In this document: piece by piece, positions 7,853 to 17,200 of the stretch
Layout of the letters: the number at the start of each line of letters is the position of its first letter
How positions within the stretch are numbered: the first letter of the stretch is position 1
NCBI GenBank assembly: GCA_016934675.1
Contig: JAFGSJ010000099.1
Location: 1 to 55,750, forward strand
DNA from: a bacterium
GTDB taxonomy: Bacteria > CSSED10-310 > JAFGSJ01
Direction of reading: 5' to 3'
Length of the DNA stretch: 55,750 nt
Position numbers and translations under genes: made by a program
The notes under the pieces: model-generated
The model's database searches: none
What the model was told of the DNA's origin: nothing
Seen by the model: only the letters and a program-made list of their open reading frames with translations

Positions 7853-9349
7853 ATGAGACGGATACCGGTAATATCATGGACATTGGTGGCATTAATTGCA
7901 TTTGTGATTGGTTTAATGACGGCTTCGTATTTGGGAACGACGGAGCGTGGTCATGCTACAGGTATTATCAAGGATGATTCGGAAGCAATATCATCGGATT
8001 CCGGGGACCAGGATTTGAATCTGAGTACTTTTCGTATCGTTGCTGAGAATCAGAAGCCGACGGTCGTGAACATATCGACGAAGAAGGTGATTAAAGCGGG
8101 TAATTCGCAAGGTTTTTTGCCATTTGGTCAGGGTGGCGGTTTTTTTCAGGAGTTTTTTGGTCAGGAATTTTTTGGTTTACCCAATTATAATGATCGCGAT
8201 TTCACCCAGCAGAATTTGGGTTCTGGTGTGATCGTGGATGCAGATGGTTATATATTGACGAACAATCATGTGATTGACCAGGCGGACGAGATCGAGATAC
8301 AGTTATTGAATGACGAGAAGAAGTATGAAGCCAAGGTTGTGGGTTCAGATCCGAAGACGGACCTGGCTTTGTTGAAGATCGACGCCAAGAATTTAACGGC
8401 AGCCCGTTTCGGAGATTCTGACACCTTGCATGTGGGTGACTGGGTCATGGCGATTGGTAATCCGTTTGGATGGAGTCATACGGTTACGGTTGGGGTGGTC
8501 AGTGCGTTGCATCGACCGTTGCAGTTAGGGCCGTATGATGAGTATATCCAGACTGATGCGAGCATCAATCCTGGTAATTCAGGTGGTCCATTGTTCAATC
8601 ATCGGGGAGAAGTTGTGGGGATCAACACGGCCATCACGACCCGTTCGGGTGGAAATCAGGGCATAGGTTTTGCCATTCCGATCAATGTAGCGAAAAAGGT
8701 TGTTCCTCAGTTGAAAGACAAAGGTGAGGTCATCCGTGGTTGGTTGGGGGTCAGTATTCAGAAAGTGACGCCAGACCTGGCGGAGAAGTATGAGTTATCC
8801 GAGACTGCGGGTGCTTTGGTCGCTCAGGTAGTTGCAGACAGTCCTGCCGAGAAAGCGGGTATTGAGCAGGGTGATGTGATCATTTCTTTTGATGGGAAAG
8901 CGATCAAAGATGTGAGTGATTTGTCAGCTATTGTCGCTGATACGTTGGTAGGGGCCAAGGTCAAGGTTGAGCTGGTCCGTAATGGTCAACACAAAAGCTT
9001 GAAGATAGAAGTGGCTCAATATCCCAAGGACGAAGCGATTTTGCAGAATGTGCAGCAGACCAGCCATCTCGGTTTGCAGGTTCAGGACTTGACCCCTGCT
9101 CTGGCTCGACAACTCGGATTGGATGACACGTTCGAGGGAGTGATTGTGAATGAGGTCGAGGCCGGTTCTCCTGCGGAGGATGCGGGTATGATCCGGGGTG
9201 ATGTAATTGTATCGGTCGAGCGAGAGCCGGTGAAATCGGCTGCGGAATTTTACGAGTTGATGCAGAAGAACAAGAATTTGAATTCGATCTTGTTCCTGAT
9301 TCAGCGAGGGGCACAGCCACATTTCGTTGTGGTCAAGCGTGATAAATAG
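7853..9349 (+). CDS. htrA: HtrA/DegP-type serine protease with two PDZ domains
   Basis: This 498-residue envelope quality-control protease degrades or refolds misfolded exported proteins. One hydrophobic segment (about residues 8-26) acts as signal or anchor, placing the rest outside the cytoplasmic membrane. The trypsin-like domain has His139 (NNHVI), Asp170 (KTDLALLKI) and Ser243 (NPGNSGGPLF), all intact. A Gly/Phe-rich loop near residues 85-110 resembles the regulatory LA loop. PDZ1 (about 290-380) and PDZ2 (about 400-490) follow. AAGGAGG lies 6 bases before the ATG. It is followed after 39 bp by grpE, so the two are probably one operon under the promoter at 7620. Confidence 0.96.
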   Translation: MRRIPVISWTLVALIAFVIGLMTASYLGTTERGHATGIIKDDSEAISSDSGDQDLNLSTFRIVAENQKPTVVNISTKKVIKAGNSQGFLPFGQGGGFFQEFFGQEFFGLPNYNDRDFTQQNLGSGVIVDADGYILTNNHVIDQADEIEIQLLNDEKKYEAKVVGSDPKTDLALLKIDAKNLTAARFGDSDTLHVGDWVMAIGNPFGWSHTVTVGVVSALHRPLQLGPYDEYIQTDASINPGNSGGPLFNHRGEVVGINTAITTRSGGNQGIGFAIPINVAKKVVPQLKDKGEVIRGWLGVSIQKVTPDLAEKYELSETAGALVAQVVADSPAEKAGIEQGDVIISFDGKAIKDVSDLSAIVADTLVGAKVKVELVRNGQHKSLKIEVAQYPKDEAILQNVQQTSHLGLQVQDLTPALARQLGLDDTFEGVIVNEVEAGSPAEDAGMIRGDVIVSVEREPVKSAAEFYELMQKNKNLNSILFLIQRGAQPHFVVVKRDK

Positions 9350-9388
9350 AGACAAACGTTCGATCCGGGCAAATATGGAAGGAAGGTG

Positions 9389-10000
9389 ATGCTCATGTTG
9401 GGATTTCGCTCAAACAGCGATAGTGAACAGAAGCAGAAGCAGGATACAGGTAGCGAGTCCGAATGCGATAGGACCGACGATTCTGAAACCGGTTCGACTG
9501 AAGGCAGTCCGGAAGTTGGACAGCAGAAATCAGTTGGGACCGAGATGGATGATAAGGTTTCATGTTTACAGGACCAGATCACAAGGCTTCGAGCTGAATT
9601 TGACAATTATCGCAAGCGGACCCAGCGTGAGTGGGAGGTGCAGCGAGACCGGATGACAGCGGATGTGTTCAAGTTGATCATTCCGACCCTGGACAATCTG
9701 GAGAAGGCGATCAAGCATGGCCAAGAAACCACGGATGAAAATGAAAAACTCGCGGCTTTTCACGATGGCATTATCCTGATTTATGAGCAATTGAAGGTGG
9801 CTGCCAGCAAGGAGGGTCTTGAAGAATTGGATATCATCGGTCAGGAATATGATCCTGAGCTTGCAGAGGCGGTGGGCATCGTAGCCTCGAATGAGGTCGA
9901 TAATCTGGTCCATACGGTGGTCCAAAAGGGGTGGCGGTATCATAATGAGTTGATTCGTCCGGCCAAAGTTCTGGTGACGCGTAAGTGTTCCGGTTCTTGA
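9389..10000 (+). CDS. grpE: GrpE nucleotide exchange factor
   Basis: This protein of about 203 residues stimulates ADP release from DnaK. A polar, acidic N-terminal tail (about 50 residues) precedes the long dimerisation helix (DQITRLRAEFDNYRKRTQRE). The C-terminal beta domain carries the family hallmark GWRYHNELIRPAKVLV. Its length is typical. GGAAGGAAGG at 9377-9386 can serve either ATG 9389 or ATG 9395; an in-frame GTG at 9386 is less likely. dnaK, dnaJ and hrcA are not in the window, and no CIRCE element was seen upstream. Transcription probably comes from the htrA promoter. Confidence 0.93.
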   Translation: MLMLGFRSNSDSEQKQKQDTGSESECDRTDDSETGSTEGSPEVGQQKSVGTEMDDKVSCLQDQITRLRAEFDNYRKRTQREWEVQRDRMTADVFKLIIPTLDNLEKAIKHGQETTDENEKLAAFHDGIILIYEQLKVAASKEGLEELDIIGQEYDPELAEAVGIVASNEVDNLVHTVVQKGWRYHNELIRPAKVLVTRKCSGS

Positions 10001-10085
10001 ACATGGTCGTGAGTACGTGAAAGAGGCATGAACGGGAAGCAGTCGGGATGATGCGGTCCGGGCTTTCGGTGAGAAGGAGATAGTC

Positions 10086-10766
10086 ATGATGTTATATTTT
10101 GTCTTATTGGGTCCGGTGATTTTATTCTCGCTCTGGGCGACCATCAAGGTCAAACGGACCTTTGCCGCCTATGCCCGGATCGGTTCCGGGTCGGGCTTGA
10201 CTGGTGCACAGGTTGCCAGGATCATTCTGGATCGGCACGGTTTGATGGAGGTTGGGGTCGAAGAGAGTCATGGCTTTTTATCCGATCATTATGATCCCGG
10301 CCAGCGTCGCTTGCGATTATCAGGTGACGTTTTTCATTCGTCTTCTCTGTCGGCCATCGGTGTAGCAGCTCATGAAACCGGTCATGCTTTGCAGCATGCC
10401 GAAAAGTATGCCCCTTTGATGCTTCGTCAGGCCATGGTCCCGATCGGGGCCTTCGGCTCGAATTTCGCCTGGATTTTGCTCATGTTAGGTTTGTTTCTCG
10501 GTGCGATGAGCCTGATCAAGGTTGGCATCCTGCTTTTTACGGCCGCGGTCGTGGTGACCTTGATCACCTTGCCGGTCGAGTTCGATGCCAGTCGTCGGGC
10601 CAAAGCGATGATCACCAATCTGGGGTTGGTTACGACTGATGAAGCTGCTGGTGCCGGTAAAGTGTTGGATGCTGCGGCTATGACCTATGTGGCTGCAGCC
10701 TTGACCGCTATAGTACAACTCGTGTATTTTTTATTGAGGTTTGGTTTGTTGGGCGGAGATGATTAG
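10086..10766 (+). CDS. YugP-type neutral zinc metallopeptidase, membrane protein
   Basis: This 226-residue protein belongs to the Zn_peptidase_2 (YugP) family. An N-terminal membrane segment is followed by the zinc motif HETGH (His96, Glu97, His100). Two membrane segments follow around 125-165, then the conserved PVEFDASRRA segment, and a final hydrophobic helix. The catalytic residues look intact; the physiological substrate of the family is unknown. AAGGAGA lies 5 bases before the ATG. It sits 85 bp after grpE in a proteostasis cluster, which fits a role in membrane protein turnover. Confidence 0.9.
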   Translation: MMLYFVLLGPVILFSLWATIKVKRTFAAYARIGSGSGLTGAQVARIILDRHGLMEVGVEESHGFLSDHYDPGQRRLRLSGDVFHSSSLSAIGVAAHETGHALQHAEKYAPLMLRQAMVPIGAFGSNFAWILLMLGLFLGAMSLIKVGILLFTAAVVVTLITLPVEFDASRRAKAMITNLGLVTTDEAAGAGKVLDAAAMTYVAAALTAIVQLVYFLLRFGLLGGDD

Positions 10767-10772
10767 GGCTTG

Positions 10773-10801
10773 CCTTGAATTTAAGTGGAATTCAGGCTAT
10801 A
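10773..10801 (+). promoter_or_regulatory. Sigma70-type promoter of clpC
   Basis: TTGAAT (10773-10778) and TATACT (10796-10801) have a 17-bp spacer and end about 50 bp before the clpC start. The gene can therefore be transcribed independently of the htrA operon. Confidence 0.7.
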
Positions 10802-10853
10802 CTTTTTATTAGAGTTTAAGTATTGAGCACGAAACGGTGAGGAGACTATGGTA

Positions 10854-13283
10854 ATGTTTGATCGATTTTCCGAAGAGACCAAGCAGATTTTTCAGACTGC
10901 CCGGCAAGAGGCGACGCGTTTAAATGCGGAGTATCTTGACAGTGAGCATTTGATGCTGGCCATTCTCTTGGAGAGCAAACAGACCATTGAATCGATCTTC
11001 AAGCAGTTGAATATTTCATATTCTTTATTTACAGACAGTTTGTTGAATCATATCCAGCGTAAGCAGGGTCGTGCAGTGCAAGCCAAGACGGAAATATCGT
11101 TCTCGGACTCGGCCAAGCAGGTCATTGCTGCGGCTTTTAAAGAAGCCAGTTTTTTTCAGGACGAGCATATCGAGGTCGAGCATTTGCTTTTGGCCATTAT
11201 TCAGGAAAAGAAGGGCATATTAGGCGAGGTCCTGGCGGAATTCCCCGTCTCGTATCAGCGGTTACGGGCCCTGATCTATCAGCATAAAATGGTCAAAATA
11301 ACCCAGGAACAGAAGGGCAAGAAGTCCGAGCCGACCCTGATTGATTCGTTTTGCCGCGATATCACCCAACTTGCCCGCGAGGGTAAACTCGATCCGGTCA
11401 TCGGTCGGGAAGATGAGCTTGAACGAATCATGCAGATACTGAACAGGCGTTCAAAGAACAATCCGGTCTTACTGGGTGATGCCGGTGTCGGGAAGACGGC
11501 CATTGTTGAAGGATTGGCACAAGCCATTATCCGAAAGGATGTGCCCGAGACCATCATCAATAAACGCTTGGTTGGTCTGGACTTGGCGGCCTTGGTAGCC
11601 GGAACAAAATATCGTGGGCAGTTCGAGGAACGTCTGCAGCAATTGCTGCGTGAGTTGACCTCGTCGCGTGACATCATTCTATTCATCGATGAGATTCACA
11701 CACTGGTCGGGGCTGGGGCTGCAGAGGGTTCGTTTGACGCGGCTAATATGCTCAAACCAGCCCTGTCGCGGGGAGAATTTCAATGCATCGGCGCGACTAC
11801 GGTAACTGAATATCGGAAATACATCGAGAAAGATGGGGCCCTGGAGCGTCGTTTTCAGACCATTCAGGTCCCGGAACCCGATCAGGACCAGACTGTAGTT
11901 ATTCTGAGGGGTTTACGTCAGAAATACGAAGAATTTCATGGGGTCAAGATTGGGGAAGATGCGCTCGAAGCGTCGGTCCGGTTGGCACATCTGTATATCA
12001 CGGACAGGTTCCTGCCTGATAAGGCCATTGATGTGCTCGATGAAACGTGCGCCCGGGTGAAATTACGCTATACCTACTATAACACCTTGCCCCAGCCCGT
12101 GGAAAATGAATATGTTGAAATCACCCAGAAACAGGAGCAGGACCTGCTTACCAGGACTTCTTCCGCTCCATTTCGGGCCTCGCGGGAATTGCCAGTTCTG
12201 GATTCTCACACAGAAACGGGTTTGATCACCCTGCCGAAAACTGAGCATGTTGTAACGGCTGAAGATGTAGCTGAAGTTGTTTCGCAATGGAGTGGAGTGC
12301 CTGTTACCCGCCTGAAGGTTTCAGATCGCGAGATTTTGCTGGCCATGGAGGATAAGCTGCACGAGCGGGTCATCGGACAGGATGAAGCGATCTCGGTTGT
12401 TTCCCGGTCGATCAGGCGTTCCCGAGCCGGATTGCGGCCCCGGTCGCGGCCCATGGGCTCCTTCTTGTTCCTGGGCCCGAGCGGTGTGGGCAAGACCGAG
12501 TTGGCCCGGACCCTGTCCGAGTTTCTGTTTGCAGATGAGAATTCCCTGATCAGGGTCGATATGTCCGAGTTCATGGAAAAGCATGCGTCTTCGAGACTGA
12601 TTGGCTCACCGCCGGGTTATGTCGGTTACGAAGAAGGCGGTCAATTGACTGAAAAAGTACGTCGACGGCCCTATTCGGTTGTTTTGCTTGATGAGATCGA
12701 AAAGGCTGATCCGACCATTTTCAATCTCTTGTTGCAGGTCCTGGATGAGGGGCACCTGACCGATGGTTTGGGGCGACGGGTCAATTTCAAGAACACAGTC
12801 CTGATCATGACCTCGAATCTGGGCACGCGTCTGATCGGGAAGAGCAGTAATCTTGGTTTCTCGAATAGCCGTTCTGATATTTCTTTTACGAGCATGAAAA
12901 AGACGATCCATGATGAGATCCGGAATACCTTTACGCCCGAGTTCCTGAACCGGATCGATGAGATTGTCATCTTTCATCGACTTGAGCGGGCTCATCTCGA
13001 ACAGATTTTTGAGTTGCAGATCAAGCGTTTCAATCAGCAGGACAACCCTGTCCAGGTCCAACTCGTTGTCCAGGAAACGGCCCGGTCCTGGATCATCGAC
13101 CAAGCCCTTCATTCCGAGGCGGGTGCCCGCCCCCTGCTCAGCCTTTTCAGGCGTCATGTCGAGGACCCGTTGTCCGAACGTTTACTCGCCGGTGATTTCC
13201 CCGATAATTCAACGGTTCAACTGGTCCTGGTTGATAACAAGCCGGTCCTTGAACTCGATCTGCCCGTTATTCAGTGTCCCTGA
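10854..13283 (+). CDS. clpC: ClpC-type AAA+ unfoldase (Hsp100)
   Basis: This protein of about 809 residues unfolds substrates and feeds them to ClpP. Two Clp N-terminal repeats (about residues 1-140) are followed by a first AAA+ module with GDAGVGKT and FIDEIHT. After a short linker (no long ClpB-type middle domain) comes the second module with GPSGVGKT and LLDEIEKADP, then the C-terminal D2-small domain. An LGF tripeptide after NLGTRLIGKSSN matches the ClpP-docking loop position. GTGAGGAG fits ATG 10854 (MFDRFSEE, a typical ClpC N-terminus) better than ATG 10848, which is only 3 bases away. It has its own promoter. No clpP or mcsAB is nearby. Confidence 0.94.
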   Translation: MFDRFSEETKQIFQTARQEATRLNAEYLDSEHLMLAILLESKQTIESIFKQLNISYSLFTDSLLNHIQRKQGRAVQAKTEISFSDSAKQVIAAAFKEASFFQDEHIEVEHLLLAIIQEKKGILGEVLAEFPVSYQRLRALIYQHKMVKITQEQKGKKSEPTLIDSFCRDITQLAREGKLDPVIGREDELERIMQILNRRSKNNPVLLGDAGVGKTAIVEGLAQAIIRKDVPETIINKRLVGLDLAALVAGTKYRGQFEERLQQLLRELTSSRDIILFIDEIHTLVGAGAAEGSFDAANMLKPALSRGEFQCIGATTVTEYRKYIEKDGALERRFQTIQVPEPDQDQTVVILRGLRQKYEEFHGVKIGEDALEASVRLAHLYITDRFLPDKAIDVLDETCARVKLRYTYYNTLPQPVENEYVEITQKQEQDLLTRTSSAPFRASRELPVLDSHTETGLITLPKTEHVVTAEDVAEVVSQWSGVPVTRLKVSDREILLAMEDKLHERVIGQDEAISVVSRSIRRSRAGLRPRSRPMGSFLFLGPSGVGKTELARTLSEFLFADENSLIRVDMSEFMEKHASSRLIGSPPGYVGYEEGGQLTEKVRRRPYSVVLLDEIEKADPTIFNLLLQVLDEGHLTDGLGRRVNFKNTVLIMTSNLGTRLIGKSSNLGFSNSRSDISFTSMKKTIHDEIRNTFTPEFLNRIDEIVIFHRLERAHLEQIFELQIKRFNQQDNPVQVQLVVQETARSWIIDQALHSEAGARPLLSLFRRHVEDPLSERLLAGDFPDNSTVQLVLVDNKPVLELDLPVIQCP

Positions 13284-13370
13284 ATCTTCTCCCATGATGA
13301 TGACTGGTGTGAGTCAAAACAAGTCAGCCCGGTTCGATCATGAGCGTGAATACGTGGTAAGAGTGCTTTC

Positions 13371-14234
13371 ATGATCAGACGGTTCGACATGCTCACCTAT
13401 AATATCTGGTGGAATTTGTTCTTGATCAGCTTGGGAACAGCGATATATTCTGCTGGTCTGAAGGGTATTGTCATCCATCACGGTTTCGTCCCCGGTGGAA
13501 TATTTGGTTTCAGTATGCTGCTGTATTATCTGACTCCGGTCATATCCGCGGGAATCATATATTTCCTCCTGAATATTCCACTTTTCGTTTTGGGTTGGCT
13601 CCATGTAAGCAAGCGATTCTTCTATTACAGTTTATATGCCATGGTCTTCGCCAGTTTGTCTTACGAGTTACTCGAAATGGATTTCGGGATCAAGGACCAG
13701 CTTTATGCGGCCATCGCTGCCGGCGGTATTTGTGGTTTTGGTGTGGGACTCGTATTGCGGACACTCGGTTCAAATGGTGGTTTAGATGTTGTTGCCGTGA
13801 TTTTGAACCAGAAATTCAATATCGGGATCGGCAAAACGTATTTTGTTTATAATGTGGTCCTGTTCGGCACATGTCTTGTGTTTATCGAGGCTGATCTGGT
13901 AATTGCTTCATTGATTCTTGTCTTCATGACCTCCGTCGTTCTCGAACAGACCCTGTCATTATTCAATCAGCGTAAGATGGTCCTGATTATATCGAGTCGT
14001 AATGAGGAGATAGCCGAGATAATGGTCAAGAATCTGAATATAGGGGCGACCTATCTCCGGAGTCGCGGTGTTTATTCCGGTCAGGAACGCAATATTATCA
14101 TGGCCATAACCAATAATATCGTACTCAAGAAACTGGAAGAACTGGTCTTTTCCAAGGACGAGAATGCCATTTTTATTGTCGAGAACACGTTCAATGTTTT
14201 AGGTTCCAGTTTTACCAAACGCAAAATATATTGA
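13371..14234 (+). CDS. YitT family membrane protein (DUF161/DUF2179)
   Basis: This 287-residue protein has about five to six hydrophobic segments (residues 10-190) containing the family signatures GIVIHHGFVPGG and LGSNGGLD. A cytoplasmic C-terminal DUF2179 domain follows (about 195-280). Family members are proposed transporters or regulators, but the function is not established. The start is ATG 13371 with only a weak purine-rich site upstream; ATG 13389 is an alternative. It lies 87 bp after clpC. Its stop lies 14 bp before the ATG chosen for the kinase gene. Confidence 0.88.
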   Translation: MIRRFDMLTYNIWWNLFLISLGTAIYSAGLKGIVIHHGFVPGGIFGFSMLLYYLTPVISAGIIYFLLNIPLFVLGWLHVSKRFFYYSLYAMVFASLSYELLEMDFGIKDQLYAAIAAGGICGFGVGLVLRTLGSNGGLDVVAVILNQKFNIGIGKTYFVYNVVLFGTCLVFIEADLVIASLILVFMTSVVLEQTLSLFNQRKMVLIISSRNEEIAEIMVKNLNIGATYLRSRGVYSGQERNIIMAITNNIVLKKLEELVFSKDENAIFIVENTFNVLGSSFTKRKIY

Positions 14235-14248
14235 TTGTCCGAGACTGT

Positions 14249-17200
14249 ATGGACCAGCACTTGAAAGCGATTGCTGATTATGAAATCGTGGCTCCGTTGG
14301 GTCGGGGAGGGATGGGGGTCGTCTATCGATGTCGTCACCGACGCACGGGCGAGCATGTTGCTCTCAAGACGGTGTTGTTGAATGATCAGAAACTTCTCGA
14401 GAGTATTCGCCGTGAAATAAGGGTTTTATCGCGGCTCGATCATCCCGGGATAGTGCGGATCATGGATGAGGGTGTGTTTCGGGGTGCACCCTGGTATGCC
14501 ATGGAGCTCCTGACAGGGGTGACCATGCGAAATTATTTCAATTCGGGGGCTGATTATCAGGCGGCCTGCCAGACCCAAGTCACCCGGGTGAGGGGGGAAA
14601 TGGTGAAGGGAAATGCCGCGACCGGCCTTGGCCCGAGCCCGTTATGGTGGACCTGGTCATTGGTTGGTCTTGAGCAAAAGGGCTGGCAGGATACGGCAGA
14701 GACCGTTGCCATCCAAGGGCCGACCGTGGCGATCAGACCTATTGCTCCAGCGTCTTTTTCGGCTGAACGCCTGACTGCTTCGCCGCTGCATCCGGCTGAT
14801 CTCGCACAGGTTTTACCGTTATTTGGTCGGCTGTGTGAACCACTGGCTTATATGCATGGCGAGGGTATTGTTCATCGTGATCTTAAACCGGACAATGTCA
14901 TCATCAGACCTGACGGACAGCCCGTATTGGTGGATTTCGGTTTGATGCGATTTGTCACCGGTCGGCAGAGTCGCGAATCCCTGGCCATCGAGCAGGGGGC
15001 TGTGGGGACCATGAATTATATCGCTCCCGAGCAAATCTCGGGCCAGCAGGTCGATGCCCGGGCCGACCTCTACTCTCTGGGTTGCATGCTGTATGAGTTG
15101 GTGTTCGGTTTGCCCGTTTTTCTCAATCAGGAGGACTCGCAGCTTTTAAAGGCACGACAACTCATACCACCCGGTCCATCGTGGACCCAAAAACCGGAGT
15201 TCTTGTCGGAATTCGATGAATTGATGAGTAGGCTGCTGGCCAAGGACCCACGGGAGCGTCTGGGCTATGCAGACATGGTTGCGGCTTCAATCAGTCGGTG
15301 GTGTTCCGATTTTAAACCGTGGAGTCGTGGTCCCAAGCCGAAGGCCTATCTCTATCATCCCGGTTTCACCGGACGAGACAGTGTTTTGCAACGCATCCGG
15401 AAGTCAATGGCAAAGCTATCTCAGAACAGAGGCGCTTTCGTATTGATCAGGGGTGAAAGAGGTCTTGGTAAGACGCGGTTACTCATGGAGATCGGCCAAC
15501 AGGCCGCTCGACAATCATGTTTCATTCTCACCGGAGAATGTTTGGATACAAGTACATATCCGCTTCAGGCATTGCAGAGGCCCATGCAGATCATTGCGGA
15601 CCTCTGTCGTCAACGTGGTCAGGAGGAGATCGAGCGGATTCTGGGAAAACAGGGTCGATTGCTCTCGATCTACTTTCAGTCCCTGGCCAGTTTGCCGGGA
15701 GTGCTCGATCTTCCGGAGCCGGTCGATCTGCCCGCGAATGAAGCGCGATCCCGGTTATTTCATGCTCTTATGGAAGTCCTCAGCAGGCTGGCCCATCAAA
15801 AACCACTGCTTTTGCTCATCGATGATCTGCACCGGGCGGATGACCTGTTCTTTGGGTTCCTGCAGTATCTGGTCCGGGACCAGACCTTGCGGAAACTTCC
15901 TCTGCTCTGTTTAGCCACCTGTCACTCGGAATCGGTTAGCCCGGAGATCGAAACCCTGGTCACTTCACCAGGGGTGAAGAACATCACCTTGAAATCTCTG
16001 AATGTGCCGGCGATCTCACGGATCATCAGTGATATGTTGGCTTTGAAATCACCAGCCAGATCGCTCTGTCGCCATCTGGCCCGACATTCGGAAGGCAATC
16101 CCTTCTATTTGGCTGAGTATCTGCATCTTTCGGTCGAGCAGGGCTTGTTTTGGCGTAATGAGTCCGGGCAATGGCAAATCAGAGAGACCGGTCCGCAGGA
16201 ACACGCTGCGGCTCAATTCGCCGGCCTGCCTCTACCCTCCTCGTTGCGTGATATAATCGAGCAGCGACTTCATGGCCTGCCCACACTCGGTCTACAGCTG
16301 GTCAAGGCCGCTTCTTTATTTGAACGGGAAATAGACGTGCCCCTGCTCACAGCATTGACTGGACTCGATCATGAAACGGTGAGCGATGGTGTCAAGGAAT
16401 TACAATGGCGAAGGGTCCTTGATAAAACAAGGTCGAACGACTGTTTTGCTTTCGTATACGGCAAATTCAGGGAAGTGGCCTATAGCTTGATCGAGGACCA
16501 TGAACGGATCGGATTACATTTTAAAGCAGCCCAGACCCTCGATCAATATTACCCCGACCACAATCTGGCCGATATCGGTTTCCATTGGGAGAGGGCTGGT
16601 CATTATGATCAGGCTATCGCCTGTTATCTGAAGGCAGCCCGCCTGGCCGTGAAGCAGTCCGCCCTGGCTGAGGCGGAGAAGCTCTATTCGGCCTGTCTGG
16701 CCCTCCTGTCTACTCCTTCGGAGGAGAGAGTCACGATCCGTTACGAGTTGGGCACGCATGTGCTCCATCCTTTAGCCAAGAACCAGGTGGCCCTGGACCA
16801 ACTCGAACTAGCCATGGCTGATGCCCGGGCCAGTGGGTATGAGTCGGGCTTGGCCCAATGTCAGCATTCCCTGGCTACGATTATGGTCGTGACCGGTCGG
16901 TTGAACGAAGCCATTATCCAACTCGAACAGGCCCTCGAACTCGCCTTGAAAATCGGTGATTTGCGAGTGGAAGGGTCGATCAGGACGAGCTTGGGCGTTG
17001 CCCATCATCATCTGGGACAGGACGATCGTGCTGCGGAACAATACCTCCAGGCACTTCTTACGGCCCAAAAGACTGGGGAACGGGGAACGGAAGGGAGCCT
17101 GCTCTGCAATCTGGCTGTGTATCACAAGAACCTGGGCCGGTTTGAAGAAGCCTTGAACCTTTATCAGAAGGCCCTGAGCATCGCCCGGGAGCTTGATAAC

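Noticed and set aside
9350..9388. CIRCE or other heat-shock operator before grpE
   Set aside because: No TTAGCACTC inverted repeat is present in the short gap or in the htrA leader.
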